DNA of 64,000 nt, from assembly GCA_035299305.1 (NCBI GenBank), contig DATGWV010000237.1, forward strand, positions 1 to 64,000, in the 5' to 3' direction. The DNA is from BJHL01 sp035299305 (GTDB lineage: Bacteria; Planctomycetota; Phycisphaerae; Phycisphaerales; UBA1924). The position numbers and the translations under genes were made by a program. Shown in pieces: positions 22,334 to 30,631 of the stretch (the first letter of the stretch is position 1; every line of letters starts with the position of its first letter). The notes beneath the pieces are model-generated. The model ran no database searches. It was not told where the DNA came from and saw only the letters and a list, made by a program, of their open reading frames with translations.

Positions 22334-24394
22334 TCAGTCATCCACCAGCACGCGCGGCCCCTGGCTTTGCAGGCTGAGCAGATGCGCGTACATGCCTGCG
22401 CTGCTGGCGAGTTGGTCGTGGGGGCCTTGCTCGACGATGCGGCCTTGCTCGAGCAAGACGATGCTGTCGGCGTGGCGGATGGTGCTGAGGCGGTGGGCGA
22501 TGACGAAGCTGGTGCGGTTCTTCATCAGCGTCGCGAGACTTTGCTGGATGAGCTGCTCGCTTTCGCTGTCGAGGTTGCTTGTCGCTTCGTCGAGGATGAG
22601 AATGAGCGGATCGGCGAGGATGGCTCGCGCGATGGCGATGCGTTGCTTCTGGCCGCCTGAGAGACGCACGCCGCGTTCGCCGATCATGGTTTGGTAGCCC
22701 TTTTCGGTTTCGGTGATGAATCCGTGGGCGTGCGCGGCTTGGGCGGCGTTGATGATCTCCGCTTGCGTCGCATCACGCCGGCCGTAAGCGATGTTCTCGG
22801 CGATAGTGCCATCGAAGAGGAAGACGTCTTGTTCGACGATGCCCAGCAGACTGCGGTAGCTGGCGATAGAGATGTCGCGCAGGTTGACGCCGTCGAGAAG
22901 GACGTCACCTTGCGTGGGGTCGTAGAAGCGTGCGACGAGATTGCAGAGCGTGGTTTTGCCAGCGCCGCTGGGACCGACGAGCGCGATGGTCTGGCCGGGC
23001 TTGGCGAGAAGGTTGATGTTGGTGAGGACTTCGCGGGGTTTGGTGGTTGTTGATTGCTCGGCGGCTTGGGTGGTTGTTGCGGTGCCGTTGGGCTTTGGTG
23101 TCCCTCGCTGGCGCTCGGGTTCGTTGTTGTTGGTGCGCGTTGGATAGATGAAGCTCACGTTGCGGAGTTCGATCTGGCCGCGGGCGGTGGCGCGATCAAC
23201 GTCGATGGTGGGCTTGTCGCTGACGAATTCCTTCTCTTCGTCCAGCAGCGTGAGCACGCGATCGAGCGCGGCAAGGTTGCTTTGAATGTTCGCTGCGGTG
23301 CTGGTGAGCGTTTCCAGCGGGCCCAGCAGCATGAGCAGGTAGGTGAGGAACATCATGAGATCGCCGATGGTCAGCGATTTCTCCATGACAGCGATGCCGC
23401 CGTAGATCATGACGCCTGCACTGGCGATGGGGATGAGCAGGCCCCATGCGATCTCGACGATGCGCGACCACCACCAGGTGATGATCTCGATGCGTGTCAT
23501 CATGTGCTGGCCGCTCACGAAGCGGGCGTTCTCGCTGCGGCTGCGACCAAAGCCGCGCACGACGCGCAGGCCGCCGAAGGCTTCGGTGGCGTGAGCGTCG
23601 ACCTGCTGGCGAATTTGCTTGGCATCGCGGAAGAGCGGGCGAATTTTGCTGATCCAGGTTTTGTGCGTGACCCACACGGCGGGGATGCACAAGAGGCCGC
23701 CCGCGAGCAGTCGCCAATCGGTGAAGGCGAGAATGATCAGCGTACCGATGAGCGTGACGATGGCGCGCCAGGGGTTGTAGATCATGCTAAAGAGCAGTTC
23801 GCCCGCGAGGCCGGCGTCTTCGCGCAGCAGGCTGGACATGCCGCCTGACTTGTAGTGTTGAATGCGATGCAGCGGCAGTTGAATCGCGTGATGAAAAGCG
23901 CGGCGGCGCATGCCCACTTGCACGCGCTTGGTCACGCGCGTCATCTGCCAGCGGCCCACGATGCCGACGAACACCGCAACGGCGGAGAGCGCGACCATCG
24001 CGCCGCCCAGCCACCACAAAAGTTGGCGGCGATGACTCATGACATCCGCGACGCTGATGTGCAGCACATCGAGTACGCGCTGCGGCAGGCCCGCAGGCCC
24101 CGGGTTGTCGGTGATGATGTAGTCAATCGCAACTTTGGTCGCGGCGGGCAGCACCAGCGAGATCAGCGTCATGATCGTGACGGTTGTGAGCGCGAGCCAG
24201 ATGTAGTTGGTGTGGCCCTCGCACAACTGCCAGAAGGCGCGGAAGAGCTCCCAGAAACCCCGCGTGGGTTTGCCGGCTTTTCGCCAGCCCACGCGACCCT
24301 TGTCATCCGCCTTGGTCGCCCACTCGGCATCGGTCTTGCGACGCTGGTTGTACTGATCAATCTGACGAGACGTGGCAAGGCGGCGAGAGAGCAT
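22334..24394 (-). CDS. ABC exporter, fused membrane and ATPase domains (MsbA-like)
   Basis: A 686-residue half-transporter. An N-terminal basic segment and six membrane helices (residues ~70-360) lead to a nucleotide-binding domain with Walker A GPSGAGKTT near residue 475, Q-loop VEQDVFLFDG, signature LSGGQKQRIAIARA, Walker B LILILDEATS and H-loop IAHRLST. It would act as a dimer to export lipid, lipid A-like material or drugs. A low-complexity Asn/Thr/Pro/Gln-rich insertion of ~40 residues sits between the first NBD strand (IYPTRTNNNEPE) and the Walker A region, unusual in this position. TAAACT lies six bases before the ATG. Confidence 0.92.
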   Translation of the reverse strand: MLSRRLATSRQIDQYNQRRKTDAEWATKADDKGRVGWRKAGKPTRGFWELFRAFWQLCEGHTNYIWLALTTVTIMTLISLVLPAATKVAIDYIITDNPGPAGLPQRVLDVLHISVADVMSHRRQLLWWLGGAMVALSAVAVFVGIVGRWQMTRVTKRVQVGMRRRAFHHAIQLPLHRIQHYKSGGMSSLLREDAGLAGELLFSMIYNPWRAIVTLIGTLIILAFTDWRLLAGGLLCIPAVWVTHKTWISKIRPLFRDAKQIRQQVDAHATEAFGGLRVVRGFGRSRSENARFVSGQHMMTRIEIITWWWSRIVEIAWGLLIPIASAGVMIYGGIAVMEKSLTIGDLMMFLTYLLMLLGPLETLTSTAANIQSNLAALDRVLTLLDEEKEFVSDKPTIDVDRATARGQIELRNVSFIYPTRTNNNEPERQRGTPKPNGTATTTQAAEQSTTTKPREVLTNINLLAKPGQTIALVGPSGAGKTTLCNLVARFYDPTQGDVLLDGVNLRDISIASYRSLLGIVEQDVFLFDGTIAENIAYGRRDATQAEIINAAQAAHAHGFITETEKGYQTMIGERGVRLSGGQKQRIAIARAILADPLILILDEATSNLDSESEQLIQQSLATLMKNRTSFVIAHRLSTIRHADSIVLLEQGRIVEQGPHDQLASSAGMYAHLLSLQSQGPRVLVDD

Positions 24395-24400
24395 TGTGAG

Positions 24401-24406
24401 AGTTTA
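24401..24406 (-). promoter_or_regulatory. Leaderless-type -10 (TAAACT)
   Basis: TAAACT on the minus strand is six bases from the ATG at 24394. Confidence 0.5.
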
Positions 24407-24439
24407 GGGAACGCGCGGGCGGGCGACCGCACGTGTGGC

Positions 24440-26056
24440 TCAGGTCAGCACGGCGACGCCTCGTCGGGTGAGGGCTTCGCGGGCGACTTCGCGGTCGTCG
24501 AAGTGGGTGCGGATGGTGCCGCCTTTGCCGTCGGGGAGGATCTGCTCGGTCTCGTGGCCTTTGCCAGCGATGATGATGACGTCGCCCTCGCGAGCGTTGG
24601 CGATGGCGGCGTCGATGGCGCGTTCGCGATCGACCTGCACGAGCAGCGCGTCGCGTTTGTTGGCGGGGACGCCGGCGAGAATCTGATCGACGATGTCGCT
24701 GGGGCGTTCGGTGCGCGGGTTGTCGCTGGTGACGACGACCATGTCGGCGAGTTCGCTGGCGGCGAGGCCCATGCGGGGGCGTTTGGTGCGGTCGCGGTCG
24801 CCGCCGCAGCCGAAGACGCACCAGAGCTTGGCGCCCGGCTGCGGCGGGTGCGTGGCGCCGGCGGCGTTGCCGACGAGGGCACCTGGCTTGATGCGATTGG
24901 GCATGACGCTGCCGACGGCGCGGAGGACGTTGCGCAGCGAGTCGTCGCTGTGGGCGTAATCGACGAAGACGCTGAAGGGCGCGTCGACGGCGGTGACGCG
25001 TTCGAGGCGGCCCGGTGGCGCGGTGAGGTGCGCGATGCCGCTTGCGATGGTGTCGCGCGAGACGCCCAGGGCATGCGTGCTGCAGACAGCGGCGAGGATG
25101 TTGAAGGCGTTGTAGAGGCCCACGAGGCTGGTCTTGGCGGTGAATGTGCCCCAAGGGCCGGTGAGGGTGAGGCCCATGCCTGACATGTCGTGGCTGGTGA
25201 CTTGGCAGGTGGCGTCGAGGGGTGTGGTGGGTTTGACGCCGGGCTCAATGACGCCAGCGCGGATGACGCGGGCTTTGCAGTCGCGCACCATGCGCTGCGA
25301 CCAGGGGTCGAGGGCGTTGACGATGGCGACGCCGTCTTCGCGCAGCAGAGAGAAAAGGCGGGCCTTGGCGCTCGCGTAGTTCTCCATCGTGCCGTGGTAG
25401 TCGAGGTGATCACCCGTCAAGTTGCTGAAGACGGCGGCCTTGAAGCGCAGAGCGTCGGCGCGTTTCTGATCGAGCGCGTGGCTGGAGACTTCGAGGGCGG
25501 CGGCTTGGCAGGCGCATTCGCGCATGCGGGCGATGCTGCGGCTGATTTCGATGGCGGGGGGCGTGGTCATGTTGGCGGCGGCGACTTCGACGCCGTCGTC
25601 GATGATGACGGTGCCGATGAGGCCGCAGCGGGTGCCGACGCGATTGAGCAGTTGCCAGCAGAGGAAGGTTGTCGTTGTCTTGCCGTTGGTGCCGGTGACG
25701 CCGATCAGGTGGAGGTCTTTGGCGGCATCACCATAGAAGCGCTCGGCGAGGAGCGAACTGGCGAGGAGGATGTCTTTGGCGAGCAGGACGGGCACGGCGT
25801 GGATGTGCGTGCGCATCGAAGCGTCGTCGGTGAGGATGGCGGCGGCACCGGCGTCAACCGCGGCTTTGGCGAACTGTTTGCCGTCGGTTTTGAGGCCGCT
25901 GCGAGCGATGAAGAGTGAGCCGGGCAGGACGGTGCGGCTGTCTTCGGTGATGTCGCAGATGCGGGTGAGGGCGACATCGCCGGGCAGCGTGGCGGAGAGG
26001 CCGGCCTCGCCGCAGAGGTGGATGTCCAGTCCGTGGACGAGGTCGCTGAGTCGCAT
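24440..26056 (-). CDS. murE: UDP-MurNAc-L-Ala-D-Glu:meso-DAP ligase
   Basis: The 538-residue Mur ligase has an N-terminal UDP-binding domain (DSRTVLPGSLFIA), the ATP loop GVTGTNGKTTT, the central SSHAL and NLTGDHLDYHG motifs, and the meso-DAP specificity motif DNPR (SDNPRTERPSDIV). It ends with a GKGHE segment and HFDDREVA. It adds meso-diaminopimelate to UDP-MurNAc-L-Ala-D-Glu in the cytoplasm, so this planctomycete retains the committed peptidoglycan step. The ATG at 26056 is five bases after TATCCT with no Shine-Dalgarno; starting at 26176 would put the hairpin region into the protein. No mur neighbours are seen, so the cluster is dispersed. Confidence 0.95.
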   Translation of the reverse strand: MRLSDLVHGLDIHLCGEAGLSATLPGDVALTRICDITEDSRTVLPGSLFIARSGLKTDGKQFAKAAVDAGAAAILTDDASMRTHIHAVPVLLAKDILLASSLLAERFYGDAAKDLHLIGVTGTNGKTTTTFLCWQLLNRVGTRCGLIGTVIIDDGVEVAAANMTTPPAIEISRSIARMRECACQAAALEVSSHALDQKRADALRFKAAVFSNLTGDHLDYHGTMENYASAKARLFSLLREDGVAIVNALDPWSQRMVRDCKARVIRAGVIEPGVKPTTPLDATCQVTSHDMSGMGLTLTGPWGTFTAKTSLVGLYNAFNILAAVCSTHALGVSRDTIASGIAHLTAPPGRLERVTAVDAPFSVFVDYAHSDDSLRNVLRAVGSVMPNRIKPGALVGNAAGATHPPQPGAKLWCVFGCGGDRDRTKRPRMGLAASELADMVVVTSDNPRTERPSDIVDQILAGVPANKRDALLVQVDRERAIDAAIANAREGDVIIIAGKGHETEQILPDGKGGTIRTHFDDREVAREALTRRGVAVLT

Positions 26057-26061
26057 GGGGG

Positions 26062-26067
26062 AGGATA
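26062..26067 (-). promoter_or_regulatory. Leaderless-type -10 of murE (TATCCT)
   Basis: TATCCT on the minus strand is followed by CCCCC and the murE ATG. Confidence 0.55.
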
Positions 26068-26098
26068 TGAGCAGGCAGCGAGCGTGCCACCGACGTGC

Positions 26099-26172
26099 CA
26101 CCGACCGTGCAAAGCCACGGTCGGTGCGGAGTTGTTGGAGGCAGCACCGACCGCTCAGGGCAGCGGTCGGTG
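26099..26172. repeat. Pair of near-identical hairpins between doxX-like gene and murE
   Basis: Two 11-bp perfect hairpins with 6-nt loops stand 18 bases apart. CACCGACCGTG / CACGGTCGGTG spans 26099-26126 and CACCGACCGCT / AGCGGTCGGTG spans 26145-26172. Both share the CACCGACCG core, so the outer arms can also pair with each other. There is no U-tract. A third partial copy (GCCACCGAC) lies just to the left. This looks like a palindromic repeat unit, not a simple terminator. Confidence 0.7.
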
Positions 26173-26198
26173 GCACGGTGATGGAGGTGACACGAGTT

Positions 26199-27260
26199 TT
26201 AGATGAGCGCCTTGGGGTTACTTGGTGGAGGCGGGGGCGGGGGGAAGAGTTTGCGGTCGAGGCCGATGGGGCCGCTGCCCAGCAAGGCGAGGGCGAGGGC
26301 GGACATGAGCAGCGACAGTTGCCAGAAGAGCGTTTTCCAGACGTCGATGGCGAAGAAGTCGCGGTCGGGGATGAAGCCCAGCACGACTTTGCCGGTTTGG
26401 ATGGCGGGACCGACTTCGGTCAGCCAGATGGCGCCGATCATCGTGCTCGCGAGGATGACGGCAGACAGACGCGTGAACAGACCGGCGAGGACGAAGAGGC
26501 CGCCCACGACTTCGCAGGTGGCGACGGTCCACGCGAGGATGACGGGCCAGCGGCCTTCGGCGAGCGAGGTGGGCCAGAGATTGCGGAGGGGCTGGTTGTC
26601 GCCGGTGAGGCCCGGATGGCCGGCGCGGTGGATGAGCATCGCGAGGCTGTAGACACGCGGCACCTGGATGTCGTCGGGAAATTCGCTGGCGGTGTAGATG
26701 CGCGTCTGCGTGGGCTGGCCGGCGTTGGGGCTGGAGGGCGGAGCGGTGACTTGCGCGAGCGTGAGGGGGCTAGCGAGCGACGCGGTGGGCTTGGGTTGCT
26801 CTTGTGGCGCGTGTTGATCTGCGGGCTTGGTTTGTTCAGTTGGCTCGGTTTGTTCTGTCGGCTTCGCGGGTTCGTTGCTACGCGGCTCGGCGGGACGCGG
26901 CGGGCCCATGGGCTCATCTTCGGGCGTGAAGGCGGGCTCGGGTGCTTGCGGCTTGGGCGTTGCCGGCGCTGCAGGCTGGGGCGTGAGCGCGGGCGACTCG
27001 GGGCCCACGGGCAGAGGCGAGGTGTCCTTCTTGCGGGCGGGGGGCTGCTGGTCGGTGTTGCCTGTGCCGGGCACCACGGTCTTGCCGCTCGTGGCTTCGC
27101 TGCGGACTTTTTCGACGCCCATGTTCGCAAGCAACGCGGCCTGCTCGCCCTTGACGGGAAACGTGGCTTCGATCTTGCCCAGACCGGCCCAGATGAAGGT
27201 GAGGCCCAGCGCCATCCGCAACAAAAGCGGAGCGAGCGCGGGGCCGATTTTCTTGAGCAT
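26199..27260 (-). CDS. DoxX-family membrane protein with a long proline-rich insert
   Basis: The 353-residue protein starts with a DoxX-type first helix (PLLLRMALGLTFIWAGLGKI) and ends with three more helices (ILAWTVATCEVVGGLFVLAGLF, AVILASTMIGAIWL, FFAIDVWKTLFWQLSLLMSAL). Standard DoxX proteins are ~140 residues; here ~170 residues rich in Pro, Glu, Thr and Gln separate helix 1 from the rest, so the insert would lie in one soluble compartment. DoxX proteins are linked to quinone or thiosulfate redox chemistry, but the role here is unknown. The start at 27260 follows TACCAT by five bases. An earlier in-frame start at 27305 overlaps the palindromic repeat. Confidence 0.72.
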   Translation of the reverse strand: MLKKIGPALAPLLLRMALGLTFIWAGLGKIEATFPVKGEQAALLANMGVEKVRSEATSGKTVVPGTGNTDQQPPARKKDTSPLPVGPESPALTPQPAAPATPKPQAPEPAFTPEDEPMGPPRPAEPRSNEPAKPTEQTEPTEQTKPADQHAPQEQPKPTASLASPLTLAQVTAPPSSPNAGQPTQTRIYTASEFPDDIQVPRVYSLAMLIHRAGHPGLTGDNQPLRNLWPTSLAEGRWPVILAWTVATCEVVGGLFVLAGLFTRLSAVILASTMIGAIWLTEVGPAIQTGKVVLGFIPDRDFFAIDVWKTLFWQLSLLMSALALALLGSGPIGLDRKLFPPPPPPPSNPKALI

Positions 27261-27265
27261 GGGGG

Positions 27266-27271
27266 ATGGTA
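27266..27271 (-). promoter_or_regulatory. Leaderless-type -10 (TACCAT)
   Basis: TACCAT on the minus strand, five C residues, then the ATG at 27260. Confidence 0.55.
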
Positions 27272-27293
27272 GAGAGACTGGGGGATGAAGGTG

Positions 27294-27331
27294 CAAGGCT
27301 GCCAACGGGCATGGGCCTGTTGGCAGCCTTG
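27294..27331. repeat. 38-bp palindromic element, copy 1
   Basis: CAAGGCTGCCAA (27294-27305), a 14-base centre containing GGGCATGGGCC, and TTGGCAGCCTTG (27320-27331). It lies between the doxX-like gene start and the end of the duplicated gene A. Confidence 0.85.
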
Positions 27332-27396
27332 GCAGGGTTGGCGGGTTTGGTCACGGGTTTGTCGCCGCGGCATGAGGAACGCGGGCTTCGAGCACC

Positions 27397-28479
27397 TCAC
27401 GGTGCGGGCGGTGGCTGGGAAGGTGTGAGGAAGTAGTCGATCATCGCTTTGTAGTCGATGCGACCGATGTCGGTGCGTTGGTCAGCGACGGCGGTGAAGA
27501 CTTTGCAGGGTGGGGGGAGAGGTTCGCCTGCAACAACCTTCTCGAAGGCACGTACTTGAAAGTCGTGGCCGAGGAATCGGCCGGGTACGACGAGGTACTC
27601 GCCAGCGGGAAGCGAAAGCTCCGAAGACGTGTCAGCCGAGTCGCCCAGCGGCCAGACGCGGCGACGATCTGCGCCTGCCCCGGTCGATGCTGTGTGGTTT
27701 GGTCGACGAAAAACGGCGTGGTCGCTCAGGCGGATGAATGACACGGACGCTTCCATGCCAAACCCATAACGCGAAAAGAGCACCGGATCGACATCGACCT
27801 CACCGGTGACTTGTGCATTTGAGATCTCCGGCAGATAGATCAGTGCGCCTGTGTCAAAGTCTTCGGTTCCTGCCGGGATGGGAAGACTGAGAAGCTTCGA
27901 CGCTCCGTAGAAAAGCGTTGTTGCTTCATGCCGGACATAGGCAACGCTGAATGTCGGCGCGGCCCGCATGGGCCACTCGGGCATGCCCGCCACGACCGCG
28001 GACAAGCTTTCGGTGGGCTCGACACCGTTCGAGAAACTCACGCTTCCTTTGACGCGTCGCCCGGGCTCAAATGCGATCTCGACAAGCGGATGTTCGTCAG
28101 CCGCGGCAAGCGTGCGTGTGAGCGGACTGCGAATGGCGGTGCGGGCATACAGCGACACGACATCGGCGGAAGGTTCATCGCCAGGTCCCCAACCGTGTTT
28201 GATGCGAATACTGCAGCTGACATCTTGATTGGTGGTGCAGGGAACATCACGCACTGTCAGGCGACCGTCGGCGTCGGTCACGCCGCCTCCCACCCAGCGG
28301 CGAGCGGTCACTTCCACAACGATGGAAGCTCGCGGTAACGGCTCGCCAGTTGTCCGCCTCACGACGAACGTGACGGACTTGGGCGTCACGTCGCTCGCAG
28401 GCGGGGTGGCCTGCAGGCCCAGCGTGACGAAGCACGAGCAGAGCAAGAGAAGGTACAGCAGCGGCTTGCTGAAGAACAT
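27397..28479 (-). CDS. Exported protein of unknown function, tandem copy A
   Basis: The 360-residue product has a hydrophobic N-terminal segment with Cys residues (MFFSKPLLYLLLLCSCFVTL), consistent with a signal peptide or lipoprotein signal. It then has a carboxypeptidase-regulatory-like beta domain (VTFVVRRTTGEPLPRASIVVEV ... GGVTDADGRLTV). The remainder is beta-rich and ends in IGRIDYKAMIDYFLTP and a Pro tail. Copy B at 28702-29784 is nearly identical over the first ~35 and last ~45 residues but diverged in the middle. GGGAG lies six to seven bases before the ATG. It is likely extracytoplasmic; I do not recognise the family. Confidence 0.7.
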   Translation of the reverse strand: MFFSKPLLYLLLLCSCFVTLGLQATPPASDVTPKSVTFVVRRTTGEPLPRASIVVEVTARRWVGGGVTDADGRLTVRDVPCTTNQDVSCSIRIKHGWGPGDEPSADVVSLYARTAIRSPLTRTLAAADEHPLVEIAFEPGRRVKGSVSFSNGVEPTESLSAVVAGMPEWPMRAAPTFSVAYVRHEATTLFYGASKLLSLPIPAGTEDFDTGALIYLPEISNAQVTGEVDVDPVLFSRYGFGMEASVSFIRLSDHAVFRRPNHTASTGAGADRRRVWPLGDSADTSSELSLPAGEYLVVPGRFLGHDFQVRAFEKVVAGEPLPPPCKVFTAVADQRTDIGRIDYKAMIDYFLTPSQPPPAP

Positions 28480-28607
28480 GGAGTGCTCCCGGCATCAGTC
28501 TAACGAGGTGCATGGCGAGCGATTGACGTGAAGAGAGGGTGGGGGTGTGCTGCTTTATGAGCGTGTTATCGAAGCAGCGACGTCACAAGAAGCGGGCGAC
28601 AGAACGA

Positions 28608-28645
28608 CAAGGCTGCCAACGGGCATGGGCCTGTTGGCAGCCTTG
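28608..28645. repeat. 38-bp palindromic element, copy 2
   Basis: Identical to copy 1 over all 38 bases; it separates tandem genes A and B. Confidence 0.85.
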
Positions 28646-28701
28646 GCAGGGTTGGTCATGGGTTTGTCGCCACCGCATCAGGAACACCGGCTTCGAGCGT
28701 T

Positions 28702-29784
28702 TCACGGCGCGGGCGGTGGCTGGGGAGGTGTGAGGAAGTAGTCGATCATCGCTTTGTAGTCGATGCGACCGATGTCGGTGCGTTGGCCCGCGACGGCGGT
28801 GAAGACTTTACAGGGTGGGGGGAGAGGTTCGCCTGCGATGACTTTTTCGTAGGCGCGCATCTGGTAGTCTCGGGCGAAGAAGCGACCCGGAACGACGAGA
28901 TACTCCCCGATGGGGAGTGCAAGCGACGGCGATTCGCTCTTGCTGTCCCCAAGTGGCCAAGTCCGACGCCGATCTGGTCCCGTACCCGCCGATCCGGTCG
29001 TGTTGCTTCGAACGAATACAGCCCTGTCTGCAAGGCGGATAAAGGTCAACCCGTTCTCGAGACCGTGGGCGTAGTGATCGAGCAAGGACGGGTCGACGTC
29101 AATCTCGCCAACGACTCGCGCCTTTGACTCTTCCGGCACATATGTAAATGTGCCAACGTCAACATCGTCTATACCGGCGGGAATTGGTATTCCCACATAC
29201 TTGCTGCCACCATAGAAGAGCGTTGTGGCTGTTTGGCGAACGTGGGAAATCGAGAAGCCGGGCTCCGCTGGCATTCGTTGATCGGGAAAGTCTGCGGCAA
29301 GGGCGGTCAAATTCTCGATGCGTTCGGCATCAGCGGGGAAGTCGACGCTACCGCGGATGATGCGAGCGGCGTCGAATGTGAGATGAATCGTCGCTTCCGT
29401 GTCTGCCGCCGCGATGGTGCAGGATTGCGGGCTGCGTATCGCCGTTCGGTGATAGAGCAGCTGACTTGCCTCCGTCAACTGGTTCCAACCTTGTCGAGAC
29501 ATCGCGATTCGTGCTTGGAAGACAAAGTCCTGCCCCGAGGGGCATGGGATATCTGCGACAACTGTGCGGCCTTGCTCGTCGGTCACGCCGCCGCCAAGCC
29601 AGCGACGATCCAGAACCGCAACGACAACCGACACGTTTTGCAGTGGCTCCCCAGTCGCTCGCTTGAGGACGAACGTGACGGACTTGGGCGTCACGTCGTT
29701 CGCAGGCGGGGTAGCCTGCAGGCCCAGCGTGACGAAGCACGAGCAGAGCAACAGAAGGTACAGCAGCGGCTTGCTGAAGAACAT
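28702..29784 (-). CDS. Exported protein of unknown function, tandem copy B
   Basis: A 360-residue paralogue of the protein at 27397-28479, exactly the same length and offset by 1305 bases. The signal region (MFFSKPLLYLLLLCSCFVTL), the VTFVLKRATGEPL / GGVTDEQGRTVV beta domain and the C-terminal IDYKAMIDYFLTPPQPPPAP are shared. The central 250 residues differ substantially while keeping anchors such as ATTLFYG and GEYLVVPGRF. Upstream flanks of the two genes are also alike (CTAACGAGGTGC, ATCGAAGCAGC), so the duplicated unit includes the regulatory region. Probably secreted or lipid-anchored; function unknown. Confidence 0.7.
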   Translation of the reverse strand: MFFSKPLLYLLLLCSCFVTLGLQATPPANDVTPKSVTFVLKRATGEPLQNVSVVVAVLDRRWLGGGVTDEQGRTVVADIPCPSGQDFVFQARIAMSRQGWNQLTEASQLLYHRTAIRSPQSCTIAAADTEATIHLTFDAARIIRGSVDFPADAERIENLTALAADFPDQRMPAEPGFSISHVRQTATTLFYGGSKYVGIPIPAGIDDVDVGTFTYVPEESKARVVGEIDVDPSLLDHYAHGLENGLTFIRLADRAVFVRSNTTGSAGTGPDRRRTWPLGDSKSESPSLALPIGEYLVVPGRFFARDYQMRAYEKVIAGEPLPPPCKVFTAVAGQRTDIGRIDYKAMIDYFLTPPQPPPAP

Positions 29785-29896
29785 GGAGAGCTCCCGGCAT
29801 CATTCTAACGAGGTGCGTGGCGAGCGATGGCGGGTGTGTTTTTTAATCAGCGTGTCATCGAAGCAGCAACTGCACGAGAAGCTGACGACAGAACGC

Positions 29897-29934
29897 CAAG
29901 GCTGCCAGGTGGGCCATGGGCGTTGGCAGCCTTG
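29897..29934. repeat. 38-bp palindromic element, copy 3
   Basis: Arms CAAGGCTGCCAG and TTGGCAGCCTTG around a 14-base centre containing GGGCCATG. It sits just past the 3' end of the RNA-ligase-like gene. Confidence 0.82.
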
Positions 29935-29976
29935 GCAGGGTTGGCAGGGTTCATGGTGTGGGCACGCTCGCGTGCA

Positions 29977-30534
29977 TCACTTGCGCTTGGGGCCGGACTT
30001 CACGAAGTCGCGGCGTTTGATTTTGACCATGCGACCGTCGGGGTGGTGCCAGACGACGCCTTCGATGGTGCGGGCGATGAGGTAGTCCTTCATCGCATCG
30101 AAGGTGCGTGGGAAGTCGTGCAGCACTTCGCTGCCGTGCGGGACGAGGGTGTGGGTGGCGAAGTTGTCGGGGTTGCCTTGCACTTTGGGGCCGACGAGTT
30201 CGTAGGTGCCGTCGGGCAGCGTGCCGGCGGCTTCCCAGGCTTCGCGGAACCAGCGGTCTTCGGGGCCGTCGCCAACCGGCAGCCAGCCGGGCCAGTGGCC
30301 GGTGACGGGATCGGGGTCCTGGGCGGGCTCAAAGCCGGGCGGCGGGGTTTTACCGTGCTGGGCGTCGTAGCGCTTGGAGAGCTTGCCGTTGAGCACGCGA
30401 GCGCAGGTGCCGTCAAACTTCCGCGTGGCGACGCCTTCGCCCGCGAGCACCCATTCGGCGCCGGGCACGACTTCGTCGCGCACGAGGCGGTCGCCGTCGT
30501 AATTGCGTTGGTAGAGCGAGATGATTTTGCGCAT
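29977..30534 (-). CDS. DUF5565/RLIG1-like RNA ligase family protein
   Basis: This 185-residue protein has the core signature of covalent nucleotidyltransferases. Motif I is RKFDGT with the candidate AMP-accepting Lys39, the middle carries TYELVGPK, motif IV is EGVVWHHP and motif V is MVKIKRRDF. The whole layout (IISLYQRNYDGDRLVRDEV at the N terminus, then KTPPPGFEPAQDPDPVTGHW) resembles DUF5565, the family of human C12orf29/RLIG1, a 5'-3' RNA ligase. It should adenylate itself and seal RNA ends, acting in RNA repair in the cytoplasm. It lacks extra domains, so partner proteins may be needed. AAGGGG precedes the ATG. Activity is inferred from motifs. Confidence 0.75.
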   Translation of the reverse strand: MRKIISLYQRNYDGDRLVRDEVVPGAEWVLAGEGVATRKFDGTCARVLNGKLSKRYDAQHGKTPPPGFEPAQDPDPVTGHWPGWLPVGDGPEDRWFREAWEAAGTLPDGTYELVGPKVQGNPDNFATHTLVPHGSEVLHDFPRTFDAMKDYLIARTIEGVVWHHPDGRMVKIKRRDFVKSGPKRK

Positions 30535-30631
30535 GGATGAGCCCCTTTCTGAAGAGTGGGAGGGTAGGGAGCAGGATGGATGCGAAGTGATGGCGTGACG
30601 GGCATGCGCCGGTGACGCGGCTCTGCCGTGC

